This document shows, one piece after another, positions 14,991-23,066 of a DNA stretch of 43,059 nucleotides. Position numbers and translations under genes: made by a program. The stretch comes from Streptomyces spongiae (GTDB lineage Bacteria; Actinomycetota; Actinomycetes; Streptomycetales; Streptomycetaceae). Location of the stretch: positions 1-43,059 of the forward strand of contig NZ_VJZC01000026.1 of the NCBI RefSeq assembly GCF_009377185.1, read 5' to 3'. Position 1 is the stretch's first letter. Each line of letters begins with the position of its first letter. Under the pieces are notes generated by a model. The model was not told the DNA's origin. It was given only the letters and a program-made list of their open reading frames with translations, and did no database searches.

Positions 14991-15876
14991 GCATGGTCTC
15001 CCCGGCCTCGCGCTCCTCGTCGCTGAGCACCGAGTCGCGGTGGTCCGGGGTGCCCTCCAGGACCTCCGTCTCACATGTCCCGCAGGTGCCCTCGGTGCAG
15101 GAGTAGAGCACCTCTACGCCCGCGGCCCGCACGGTGTCGAGGACGGACACGCCCACGGGCACGGTCACGGTCTTCCCGGTGCGCTCCAGCACGACCTCGA
15201 ACTCGCTGTCCGGGCCGTTCTCCTGCTCCTTCGGCTGGAACCGCTCGACGTGCAGCACCCCGCGTGGGCACCGCTCCTCGACCGCGTCCAGCAGCGGACC
15301 CGGACCGCAGCAGTACACGAGGGTGCCCTCGGGCACGTCGTCGAGCACGGAGGCGAGGTCCAGCAGCCCGGTCTCGTCCTGCGGGGCGATGGTCACGCGG
15401 TCGCCGTAGGGGCCCAACTCCTCTGTGAACGCGATGGAGTCGCGCGTACGGCCCCCGTACAGCAGCGTCCACTCCGCACCGGCCGCCTCCGCCGCCGCCA
15501 CCATCGGCAGGATCGGGGTGATGCCGATGCCGCCCGCGACGAAGCGGTAGCGCGGGGCGGGCGCGAGCGCGAAGTTGTTGCGCGGCCCGCGCACGCGGAC
15601 CTTGTCGCCCTGCCGCAACTCCTCGTGGACGTACGCGGATCCGCCGCGTCCCTCGGGTTCGCGCAGGACGCCTATCCGCCAGCTCTGCCGGTCCGCCGGG
15701 TCCCCGCACAGCGAGTACTGGCGCTCCAGGCCGGGGCCGAGCAGCACGTCGATGTGCGCACCGGGCTCCCAGGTGGGGAGGGCCTCGCCCAGGGGGTGGC
15801 GGAGGGTGAGGGCGAGCACGCCGTCGGCCGCGGACTCACGTCCGTCGACGACGAGTTCGGCTTCGTACACGGTCAT
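14941..15876 (-). CDS. VanB-type oxygenase reductase (FMN, NAD, [2Fe-2S])
   Basis: 311 residues. Domain order is that of phthalate dioxygenase reductase and VanB: an FMN-binding barrel with RQYSL at about 52-56, an NAD fold with GGIGITPILPM, and a C-terminal plant-type ferredoxin with CTEGTCGTCE and a distal cysteine (CVSRCRG). It shuttles electrons from NADH to the Rieske oxygenase encoded two genes upstream. Its ATG overlaps the stop of the small intervening gene as ATGA. The 3-prime end overlaps the convergent IclR gene by 50 bp. Confidence 0.92.
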   Translation of the reverse strand: MTVYEAELVVDGRESAADGVLALTLRHPLGEALPTWEPGAHIDVLLGPGLERQYSLCGDPADRQSWRIGVLREPEGRGGSAYVHEELRQGDKVRVRGPRNNFALAPAPRYRFVAGGIGITPILPMVAAAEAAGAEWTLLYGGRTRDSIAFTEELGPYGDRVTIAPQDETGLLDLASVLDDVPEGTLVYCCGPGPLLDAVEERCPRGVLHVERFQPKEQENGPDSEFEVVLERTGKTVTVPVGVSVLDTVRAAGVEVLYSCTEGTCGTCETEVLEGTPDHRDSVLSDEEREAGETMLICVSRCRGQRLVLDL

Positions 15877-16088
15877 GAGCTGGTTCCCTGCGGCTCGTTG
15901 CCTTGTGGCTCGTTACCTTGCTGCTGGAGTCCCTGCGGCTGGTGTCCCTGTGGGTGGGCGAGCATCCACTCCCACATCTCGATGGGGTCCTGCGCGGTGT
16001 GCTCACGGCCGCAGTGACAGGTGCCGTGCAGGACGTCCGTGCCCGGCAGCCAGTCGATGCGGTAGATCTCTCCGGTCGGTGACGTCAC
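15873..16088 (-). CDS. Small Cys-containing protein with Gln-Pro-Gly repeats, between oxygenase and reductase
   Basis: 71 residues from GTG at 16088. Its start overlaps the oxygenase stop (GTGA) and its stop overlaps the reductase start (ATGA), so it is translationally coupled on both sides and clearly real. Residues about 1-42 look folded (YRIDWLPGTDVLHGTCHCG, then a Trp-rich EMWEWMLAHP) with a CHCGREH cluster that could bind metal. The rest is an imperfect five-residue repeat: HPQGH, QPQGL, QQQGN, EPQGN, EPQGT. I do not recognise a named family. It could be a small accessory or structural subunit of the oxygenase complex. Confidence 0.75.
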   Translation of the reverse strand: MTSPTGEIYRIDWLPGTDVLHGTCHCGREHTAQDPIEMWEWMLAHPQGHQPQGLQQQGNEPQGNEPQGTSS

Positions 16089-17155
16089 TGGACCTTCTCC
16101 ACGGGCTTGGCACCCTCCTCGACCAGCCGGGCGAGGATGCGGCGGGCGGCGAGACCGCCGGTGTCGATGTTGATGCTCAGCTCCTGGTAGCCGGTGCGCT
16201 CGGTGCCGAGCGTCTTCTGCAGCAGGTTGAGCGCGTCGACGTCCTGCATGACCACCGTGTGGTTGTTGCCCCGCAGGAACTCGGTGACCTCGTCGTCGTC
16301 CGTCGCCCAGTCGCGCGAGACCATCCAGAAGTCGTACACCTTGCCGTCGGCGGACGGGGTGATCGCATACGTGATCTCGGTGTGGAAGCCGTTCGGGTCG
16401 CTGCCGTCGGCCTCGGGCACCACACCGACCGGGGCGATGCGGCTGTGCAGCAGGTACAGGCACGGGGCGTGGTACTCGATGTCCTGCCAGCGGGTGATCC
16501 GGCCCTCGATGCCGGTCGACCTGGCGTAGAACGGCGGGCACTCGGCGTCGTCCATGTGCCGGCTCACCCGCACGATGCCCGCGCCCTCGTCGACCTCGGT
16601 GGTGATGGGCGTCTCGGCGACCTCGGGGGTGCCGATGTACCCGCCGTGCAGGTACGTCTCGTGGGACAGGTCGAGGAGGTTGTCGACCAGCAGCCCGTAG
16701 TCGGCGTCGATCGGCTCCATTCCGCGCACGGTGACCCAGCCGGGGGAGTCGAGGTGCTTCGCCCGCGGGATGGTGTCCGCGTCGGCGAGGGCCGGGTCGC
16801 CGATCCACACCCAGATCAGGGAGTCCTGCTCGACGACGGGGTACGAGGTCACGCGCGCGGTCCGCGGAACCCGCTTCTGCCCGGGCACGTACACACAGGC
16901 GCCGGTCGTGTCGTATGTGAAGCCGTGGTAGCCGCACACGATCCGGTCGCCGTCGAGCCGGGTCGGGGCCTCCGACAGCGGGTACCGGCGGTGCACACAC
17001 CGGTCGTGCAGGACCACGGGGGTCCCGTCCTCCTCGGTGCGGTAGAAGACGAGCGGTTCACCGAGGATCGTACGACCGAGCAACTCGCGCCCCACCTCGT
17101 GGGAGTAGGCGGCGACGTACCACTGGTTCCTGGCGAAGGCGGTCGTGTGAGGCAT
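16085..17155 (-). CDS. Rieske-type aromatic oxygenase, VanA-like
   Basis: 356 residues from ATG at 17155; a frame 29 codons longer exists but lacks family-like sequence. The Rieske ligands are Cys53/His55 (DRCVHRR) and Cys74/His77 (CGYHGF). The mononuclear iron region is DNLLDLSHETYLHGG. Length and order fit vanillate O-demethylase oxygenase and its relatives, which demethylate or hydroxylate aromatic acids using the VanB-type reductase encoded downstream. The exact substrate is uncertain, and an IclR regulator and anion importer alongside point to an imported aromatic carboxylate. The ribosome site is poor (GACGGGAA). Confidence 0.9.
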   Translation of the reverse strand: MPHTTAFARNQWYVAAYSHEVGRELLGRTILGEPLVFYRTEEDGTPVVLHDRCVHRRYPLSEAPTRLDGDRIVCGYHGFTYDTTGACVYVPGQKRVPRTARVTSYPVVEQDSLIWVWIGDPALADADTIPRAKHLDSPGWVTVRGMEPIDADYGLLVDNLLDLSHETYLHGGYIGTPEVAETPITTEVDEGAGIVRVSRHMDDAECPPFYARSTGIEGRITRWQDIEYHAPCLYLLHSRIAPVGVVPEADGSDPNGFHTEITYAITPSADGKVYDFWMVSRDWATDDDEVTEFLRGNNHTVVMQDVDALNLLQKTLGTERTGYQELSINIDTGGLAARRILARLVEEGAKPVEKVQ

Positions 17156-18354
17156 GGGGGTTCCCGTCCCTGTCGGCGGGGCGCCGTCGCCCCGCGTGCC
17201 GTGGTTGGAATCAGGGTCGTGACGGCTGCGGTGGCTCGGCAAGACGGCTTCTGCCAGGCGGAAGGACTTCTGTAAAGAGGCTGGTCAGATCCCTGTTCTG
17301 TCAGCCCTGGGTCGCCGGAGTAGGTGCCCCGGGTGGTTGCTGCTGTTCGGTTCGCGCTTGGTTGGCCGGAGAGGGCGACGGCGAGTGCGACTACTCACTG
17401 CGTAGCGTTAATCGCCCAAATGTGTCCGCTTAATTGTAAATGTGATACCCATCTGTCGATGGATGCTCGGTACAGCGGCAAGAATCGGCATCACTGCAGG
17501 TCAACTACTGATCGTTTTGGAGTCTGGGGCCCTCGGGTCGAATCCGGGTCGAATCCGCACCCTTTTAGGCTGTTGAGCGTGTCGCCGCTGGTCAGGGTGG
17601 TGTGAGGTCACGTGCCGGCGCGCCTCGTGTACGGGGACGGCGAGACGAGAGTCGGACCGATGAACCGCTGAACAGGCGCCGAGTGGCTGTGATCGGCTGC
17701 CAGGCGCAGGGGGCTCACCAGCGGATTCTTCGCTGGTGGTGGTGCAGGCCTTTTGTGATCATGCCCTGTGGACATGTCTTCAGGCGGCCCGGCTGATGCG
17801 CGACGGCCCGGGAACGGCGGTTCCTGGCCAAGACCGACCTGCCGGGCGGCAGGAGCATCCAGGGGACGGTGGTTGGCGGGTGGCGTGGCAGGCTGCCCCG
17901 CCGCGAGGCAGTCGGCGCTCTCGCAACATCCGGTACGCCCCGGAACTGCCATTCCTCGGCGCCGACATCAGCACAGCCTCGGCCGGCTCGCCGTCACCGA
18001 CGCCGAACTGGACATCTCGGTACCTCAACGAGTTCACGGACGTCCGCGAGGGCCCTTGAGTGGCGCTCAAGTAAGTCCTGCCCATGGCTGGGCAGTTGAG
18101 GGAGTTCACATCTTCTGTGTCCAGGTCGACACTGGTGTCATCGCTGGCGGTGAGGCCCCCCGACGGGTGACGGACGCCTGTGCGCCACCGGCGGACGGGG
18201 CAGTCTGAAAGCCCGCTTCAGCGGGGCGACCTTTGCTTGGGACACCGTGGAGGCGGCTGAGCGGGGTCGGTCGACGGAACTCACGGAGGCGAGGCCCAGG
18301 GTGATCTCGGCGGAGGAAGTCAGGGCAGTGGGCTTTCGTATCGGGACGCCGTGC
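17156..18354. other. 1.2-kb region without a recognisable gene
   Basis: The left 200 bp must hold the promoter of the Rieske operon, but no clear boxes are seen. Around 17395-17480 the DNA turns unusually AT-rich (TTAATCGCCC, TTAATTGTAAATGTG). At 17535-17556 the 11-mer GGGTCGAATCC is repeated twice head to tail and resembles a tRNA T-arm. Frames between 17600 and 18350 are open on both strands but show no family motif, no ribosome site and no consistent codon bias. Confidence 0.5.
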
Positions 18355-18552
18355 CAGCGCCGCGCCCGTACATGCCCACCGTGCCGTCCGACCACGGCTG
18401 CTCGGCGACCCAGGCGACGGTGTCCTCACCGTCAGCCCGGTCGGCCATATGGGGAACGAACTCGCCCTCCGAACGGTATGTGCCCCGGCAGTCCTGCACC
18501 ACCACCGCGTAGCCGGCCGATGCGCAGCGTTCCCTGGCGGCCGGCGAGGGCT
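18355..18552 (-). pseudogene. CocE/NonD hydrolase remnant, N-terminal part
   Basis: The minus strand reads CASAGYAVVVQDCRGTYRSE, then GEDTVAWVAEQPWSDGTVGMYG, the well-known stretch of X-Pro dipeptidyl-peptidase/CocE hydrolases leading to the catalytic serine. The homology breaks off just before the serine motif (GRGAGTASRY instead of GxSYxG). The rest of the gene lies in other pieces nearby. Confidence 0.75.
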
Positions 18553-18584
18553 CCTTGTCCCAGTTGCAGCAGCTCGGTCAGGCT

Positions 18585-18826
18585 GGTCTCGCCACGGAAG
18601 AACTCATGGCCCCCGGCACGGTCTACGAGATCACCGTGGACATGACCGCCACCTCGAACGTGTTCCTTCCCGTCGTCATGGGCATCGACCAGTGGCGCGA
18701 CGAGCAGGAGTGGCCGCTGCCCGACACGAGGTGGACCGACTTCCACCTCACCAGCGCCGGCCACGCCAACACAGCGGGCGGCGACGGCGCGTTGACGGCC
18801 GAGCCACCGACCGGAGGACGTTCTTG
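18585..18826 (+). pseudogene. CocE/NonD hydrolase remnant, C-terminal parts in swapped order
   Basis: The plus strand reads ELMAPGTVYEITVDMTATSN and VFLP, normally near the C-terminus. It continues in frame into MGIDQWRDEQEWPLPDTRW and TDFHLTSAGHANTAGGDG, which normally comes about 100 residues earlier. The order is thus permuted and on the opposite strand from the N-terminal piece. A TTG at 18555 opens the frame, but a functional product is unlikely. Confidence 0.7.
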
Positions 18827-18827
18827 A

Positions 18828-18930
18828 GCTCGGGTGTGAGCTCCATGGCGTCCCAGTACGCGTCGTGGGAGGGGTGGGCCATCCAGTCGTCCCACCACTT
18901 GCCGTACGGTTCCACCACGTGACCAGGCTC
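18828..18930 (-). pseudogene. CocE/NonD hydrolase remnant, middle part
   Basis: The minus strand reads EPYGKWWDDWMAHPSHDAYW then DAMELTPELKNV, matching the segment between the cap and the C-terminal jelly roll of CocE-type hydrolases. It abuts the plus-strand piece with no spacer, which marks an inversion breakpoint near 18827. Confidence 0.65.
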
Positions 18931-18969
18931 AGTGACAGCGCACCGCCCGCGATTGTCCCCGGTTTGGGT

Positions 18970-18999
18970 ACGTTAGGAGGTACGTTCGTACCCTGTCAA
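18970..18999 (-). promoter_or_regulatory. Orphan promoter with a palindromic operator in its spacer
   Basis: On the minus strand TTGACA (18999-18994) is followed after 18 bp by TAACGT (18975-18970). The spacer is almost filled by the perfect palindrome GGTACG-AA-CGTACC (18979-18992). Its core matches the operators of both SDR genes. Downstream lies only the broken CocE-like segment. Confidence 0.6.
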
Positions 19000-19675
19000 T
19001 TACCGAAGAGGGTCTCTTGCGATTCACCTGCGCGGGCTCCCCCGCCTGCGCTGGCGGACGGGTCGCCCGCGACGGGAACCCGGCGACGGCCCCAAGGCCC
19101 GTCAGGCGTGTCGACGTGTGGCGCCTCGCGCGAGCTCCTCGATGGCGGCTTTCGAACGGGTGCAGGTGGAGTGGCATCCGGCGCAAGCCGGGGCCCTGGA
19201 GGCGACGTCCCGGGTGGGTGTGTTGGTCGTGACGCTACTGACTGAGTAAGGAAAATAAACTCAGGGGGAGTTGGGATTACTGCGCGGATGCGAGGAGGCT
19301 CCTCCGGCGTACATCGGTGGGTGCGATGGGGGTGATCCTGATTTTGTGCCAGGTCTGGTGCGGCTCGTCTTCGGGAGTGCTTGCGGAGGCTGCATCTGGT
19401 CTGGGTCGAAGCGGTTGTGCCGACCTCCTTGCCCGCTCCTTCGCGAGCCCGACCTCACCCTTCGGGTGGTGAAGCTGGATGGTGAAACGCAGTGACGCCA
19501 CGGGGTGTCGTTCGCCGTGCCTGTGTGCTCGTCGTGAGGGCGGTGTGCGAAACCGTCCACGGCGACCATGCCCCCGGGGGGTCCCCATCCGAACCGGATC
19601 GGCCGCCGGCCCTGTAGTCCCGCGTGCACGTCGAGCAGTCTCCGGTCGTGGGCGGTGACTGGCGGCGTGGGGCCG

Positions 19676-19704
19676 TTGACTGGACCGCTTTGGATGTCTA
19701 TCGT
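19676..19704 (+). promoter_or_regulatory. Promoter in front of a broken SDR gene
   Basis: TTGACT at 19676-19681, 17-bp spacer, TATCGT at 19699-19704, followed by the AT-rich AATTTAAAGC. It points at the SDR tip starting at 19769. Confidence 0.5.
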
Positions 19705-19768
19705 AATTTAAAGCGAGGCCGATGCTTTGGCCCCTGCTCAGCCGCCAGAACACGAGTGAGATCCACCC

Positions 19769-19880
19769 ATGACCACGCAGAACAAGGGCGCCGTGGTCAC
19801 CGGCGCGTCCGTCGGCTTGGGTACCGTCTACGCGCAGCGGCTTGCCGACCGGGCTACGACCTGACCCAGCCGGACCGGAA
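19769..19880 (+). pseudogene. SDR oxidoreductase remnant (N-terminal tip)
   Basis: ATG at 19769 begins MTTQNKGAVVTGASVGLGTV with the SDR cofactor motif TGASVGLG, then YAQRLADR. A frameshift follows: the in-frame reading stops at 19864, while the neighbouring frame continues GYDLTQPDR, as expected for an SDR. The rest of the gene is gone and an amidase tail follows. Confidence 0.7.
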
Positions 19881-19899
19881 CACTGCGTTGCCGCCCCTG

Positions 19900-20182
19900 T
19901 TCTACGGTGCGTTCACCTACGACCGCATCGCCCCTGCTCCTGCCTCCCATGCAGCCGTGCTGGCCTGGCTCGTCCAGCCTCCCCCCGGCAACGCAGGTCC
20001 CGCCCTGCGGGGAACCTTCCGTCCGGCGACGGCCATCCCGGTGCGCAGAGGCAGGAGCGGACTGCCCATCGGTCTGCAGGCACGGGCCCGAGTTGGGGTG
20101 ATCTCACCACCATCGAGTTCGCCGCGCTGCCGGGCCGGGAAGTCGACGGCTTCGTGCCGCCTCCGGGCTTCGTCCAGACGTG
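19900..20182 (+). pseudogene. Amidase remnant (C-terminal end)
   Basis: One frame reads RPATAIPVRRGRSGLPIGLQ, the strand typical near the end of amidase-signature enzymes. After a frameshift near 20090 another frame reads GDLTTIEFAALPGREVDGFV and PPPGF, ending at the TGA at 20180-20182. The catalytic Ser-Ser-Lys part is missing. It directly precedes the acyl-CoA ligase gene. Confidence 0.6.
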
Positions 20183-20213
20183 ACCTACCCCCTCGAGAAC
20201 CAGGAGAACGACG

Positions 20214-21779
20214 ATGCACACCCCGACCCGCAACGTGTCACGCGTACTGACGGATTCCGCGTCCCGGTACCCGGAGCGCGCCGCAATCGTCTTCGGTGAC
20301 GAACTCATCACCTACAGAGCTCTCGACGCCGCGGCCAACCGGGTCGCGAACCTGCTCGTTTCGCGCGGCGTTCAGCCGGGTGACAAGGTCGCACTGTCCT
20401 GCCCCAACCTGCCCCACTTCACCAGCATATACTTCGGCATTCTCAAGGCTGGGGCGGCGGTGGTGCCGCTGAACGTGCTGTTGAAGGCTCGCGAGGTCGC
20501 CTACCACCTCACCGACTCCGACGCGAAGGCGTACTTCGCCTTCGAGGGCACGGCGGAGCTGCCGATCGCACAGGCGGCATGGGAGGGATTCCAGGCGGCC
20601 GAAGGCTGTGGCGAGTTCTTCCTGATCGAGGGCGGTGGCGCGCCGTGGGCCGGGGGCGGGCCGCCGGAGTCGTACACCACGGTCGTCGCCGAACAGCCGG
20701 TGACGTTCCAGACGGTCGAGCGCGACGAGGACGACACAGCGGTGGTCCTCTATACCTCTGGCACGACTGGCCGGCCCAAGGGCGCCGAGCTGCGTCACCG
20801 CAACGTGTACGACAACGCGCTTGCCGGCATTGACCTGTTCGCCGCGGATCCCGAGCGCCCCGACACATACCTGTGCGCGTTGCCGCTGTTCCATGCCTTC
20901 GGTCAGACCGTGATCCAGAACGGCGCTCTCGCCTTCGGCGGCACCATCGTGATGCAGCCGAGGTTCGAGGCGCGCTCAGCCCTGCGTCTCATGCTCGACC
21001 ACGACGTGACATTCTTCGCCGGCGTCCCGACGATGTACTGGGGTCTTCTCGCCGCACTGGACGACACGGTCGACGTCGCCCGCCTGGCCGCGAATCTTCG
21101 CGTTGCGGCGGCCGGTGGCTCAGCGCTGCCCGGCGAGATCCACAAACAGTTCAAGGACCGCTTCGGCGTCACGATCCTCGAGGGATACGGACTGTCCGAG
21201 ACTTCTCCGATCGCCTCCTTCTCCCGCTTCGGGGAGGAGCCGCGCGTCGGGTCGATCGGCGTGCCGATCCCGGGCGTGGAGATGAAGCTCATCCGGGACG
21301 ACTGGGCCGACATCGAGGACGGTACCGACGACATCGGGGAGATCGCGATCAAGGGCCACAACGTCATGAAGGGCTACTACAAACGGCCCGAGGCGACGGC
21401 CGAGGCGATCCATGAGGGCTGGTTCCGCTCCGGCGACCTCGCCCGAAGGGACGAAGACGGCTTTTACTACATCGTCGACCGGTCCAAAGACATGATCATC
21501 CGGGGTGGCTTCAACGTCTACCCGCGCGAGGTCGAGGAAGTGCTCATGGAGCACCCCGCCGTCTCGCTGGTCGCGGTCATCGGCGTACCGCACGAGTCCC
21601 ACGGCCAGGAGGTCAAGGCCGTCGTGGTGACGAAAGCCGGGAGTGGCACGACCGAGGAGGAGCTCGCCGCCTGGGCGAAGGAACGTCTCGCAGCGTACAA
21701 GTACCCGCGGGTCGTCCAGTTCGTCGACGAGTTGCCCCTGACATCCACCGGCAAGATCCTCAAACGCGGACTCGCCTGA
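20214..21779 (+). CDS. Long-chain fatty acid/aromatic acyl-CoA ligase
   Basis: 521 residues, ATG at 20214 with AGGAGAACGACG before it. ANL-superfamily motifs in order: P-loop-like VVLYTSGTTGRPKG at 178-190, YGLSETSP, the GWFRSGDLARRDEDGFYYIV hinge region, RSKDMIIRGGFNVYPREVEE, and the C-terminal catalytic lysine in PLTSTGKILKRGLA. It activates a carboxylic acid through an acyl-adenylate to the CoA thioester. Substrate chain length is not readable. It may work with the enoyl-CoA hydratase-like protein at 28 kb. It is one of the few complete genes in the decayed part of the window. Confidence 0.92.
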   Translation: MHTPTRNVSRVLTDSASRYPERAAIVFGDELITYRALDAAANRVANLLVSRGVQPGDKVALSCPNLPHFTSIYFGILKAGAAVVPLNVLLKAREVAYHLTDSDAKAYFAFEGTAELPIAQAAWEGFQAAEGCGEFFLIEGGGAPWAGGGPPESYTTVVAEQPVTFQTVERDEDDTAVVLYTSGTTGRPKGAELRHRNVYDNALAGIDLFAADPERPDTYLCALPLFHAFGQTVIQNGALAFGGTIVMQPRFEARSALRLMLDHDVTFFAGVPTMYWGLLAALDDTVDVARLAANLRVAAAGGSALPGEIHKQFKDRFGVTILEGYGLSETSPIASFSRFGEEPRVGSIGVPIPGVEMKLIRDDWADIEDGTDDIGEIAIKGHNVMKGYYKRPEATAEAIHEGWFRSGDLARRDEDGFYYIVDRSKDMIIRGGFNVYPREVEEVLMEHPAVSLVAVIGVPHESHGQEVKAVVVTKAGSGTTEEELAAWAKERLAAYKYPRVVQFVDELPLTSTGKILKRGLA

Positions 21780-22424
21780 GCATCCTGGACGTTGTCGCAT
21801 CTGGGCCGACGATCTGACTCCGGCCAACGGTCAGGTGCCGCCGAACCTGATCATGAAGTCCGCGTTGAGCGGGGCTCGCCGACAAGCGCAACGCCCCGGA
21901 CCGCCGCCGTCGGGAAGCAATACCGTCGGAGCCGGTCGCGACCCGGCCCCGGATCAGGTCCGGTCCCGCGCGGCCTGAGCGATCCCAGGGCGGCGGAGCA
22001 CGCGGCACTCAGGCCGGTGGTATCAGCACGATCCGTCAGCAGGGACATTCGACGATGCTGATCCGGAAGAGCGAAACAGCCCAGCGGTCTTGAAGCGACC
22101 GGGAGCACAACCGGAGAACATCGGCCGGAGAGCGTCAGAGCGCGCCAGGTGTTCGGCCGGGCCGCCGACGCTTGTGCCGATCAGTTCCCCGAAGCTGATG
22201 GCCGGCCACCTGATCGGCACTGCCGGCGCCCCGACCCGGACTGCGCTCTGTAGCCGCCCGCAAGTCCGAGGCTGTCCGGGGCGGCCGGCGTGGGCCGTCC
22301 CGGACATTGCCGTCGCCAGCCGTCCCTGAGCGACTTGCCTCCGGCCCGGGTGCTGGAGGCAAGAGTCCGGCAGTTGCTGCACGGTGTGATCGCGAGCTGG
22401 TCCGAGTGCGATCGTGGAGCACGG
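21780..22424. other. 645-bp stretch without a supported gene
   Basis: A plus-strand frame just after the ligase reads DDLTPANGQVPPNLIMKSAL, which looks like coding sequence cut short, and then degenerates. On the minus strand RWPAISFGELIGTSVGG is open near 22150-22230. Neither is recognisable nor has a start with a ribosome site. Probably gene debris. Confidence 0.4.
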
Positions 22425-22775
22425 TCAGAGCGTCGCGAAGCCCAGCACCAGCGCCGCCACGGCAACGAGCATGATGCTGGCCGGGAGGCCGATTCTCTTC
22501 GCGTCGCCTCCACGGACGTGCGTGATCACGGCGCCCAGGAAGTACAGGACGACACCGATCGCCGCCGCGATGCCCAACGGTCGGTAGACGATGCCGGCGA
22601 GCAGCCCCAGAGCGCCTGCGATCTTGAGCAGGCCGAGTGGCAGGAACCAGCTGTCGGGCACCCCGAGCGCCTTGATTCCATCTGTGATTTTCGGGTCGCG
22701 GGTGATGTCGGGAACGGCAGAGAGGAGCAGCACCAGGGACAGCACGACGGCGATGACGACATAGGCGATGTACAC
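22425..22775 (-). CDS. DoxX-like small membrane protein
   Basis: 116 residues from GTG at 22775, with CGGAG 6 bp upstream. Four hydrophobic helices: IAYVVIAVVLSLVLLLSAVP, the LPLGLLKIAGALGLLAGIVY helix, GIAAAIGVVLYFLGAVITHV and ASIMLVAVAALVLGF. The pattern DPKITDGIKALGVPDSWFL before helix 2 is usual for DoxX-like family members of this length. It sits in the membrane, with no defined reaction. No operon partner is seen: the carboxylesterase gene on the same strand starts upstream and ends 291 bp away. Confidence 0.85.
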   Translation of the reverse strand: MYIAYVVIAVVLSLVLLLSAVPDITRDPKITDGIKALGVPDSWFLPLGLLKIAGALGLLAGIVYRPLGIAAAIGVVLYFLGAVITHVRGGDAKRIGLPASIMLVAVAALVLGFATL

Positions 22776-23066
22776 GGAGAACTCCGGAAGGATTGACGGG
22801 ACCGTCGATCGGTCCAGGAACAGGGCGGCAAGCGATGAGCCGCGGTAGGTGACTGCCTCGCGTCCGGGGCATTGTTGTGAGCATCGGCGAGGTGATCTTG
22901 GTGATGCCGAGTGGGAGCGGCCGCCGTTCCCACCGGTTCAGAAGCGGGCGTTGTGGCGGTGGCGGTATCACCGGCAAGGCGAAAGGCCCCCGAGCCGGAA
23001 CCCTGGCGGAGCGTCGCCGGCGGAAGTGCGGAGCCGGCCGGGCCTCGATCTGGCGTCGGCGGATAG

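Larger units (their letters stand above)
18931..19768. other. Gene-free stretch with two orphan promoters
   Basis: Apart from the promoters listed at 18970-18999 and 19676-19704, nothing is supported. A short frame at 19142-19249 (MAAFERVQVEWHPAQAGALE and onward) ends in TGA/TAA-rich DNA and matches nothing I know. Minus-strand frames at 19261-19753 are long but low in complexity and lack starts with ribosome sites. Confidence 0.45.

Noticed and set aside
17535..17556. Possible tRNA gene
   Set aside because: Only a T-arm-like 11-mer is present; no acceptor stem or anticodon arm can be drawn around it.
19261..19753. Long minus-strand frames near 19.3-19.7 kb
   Set aside because: No start with a ribosome site, no motif and erratic codon use; treated as non-coding.
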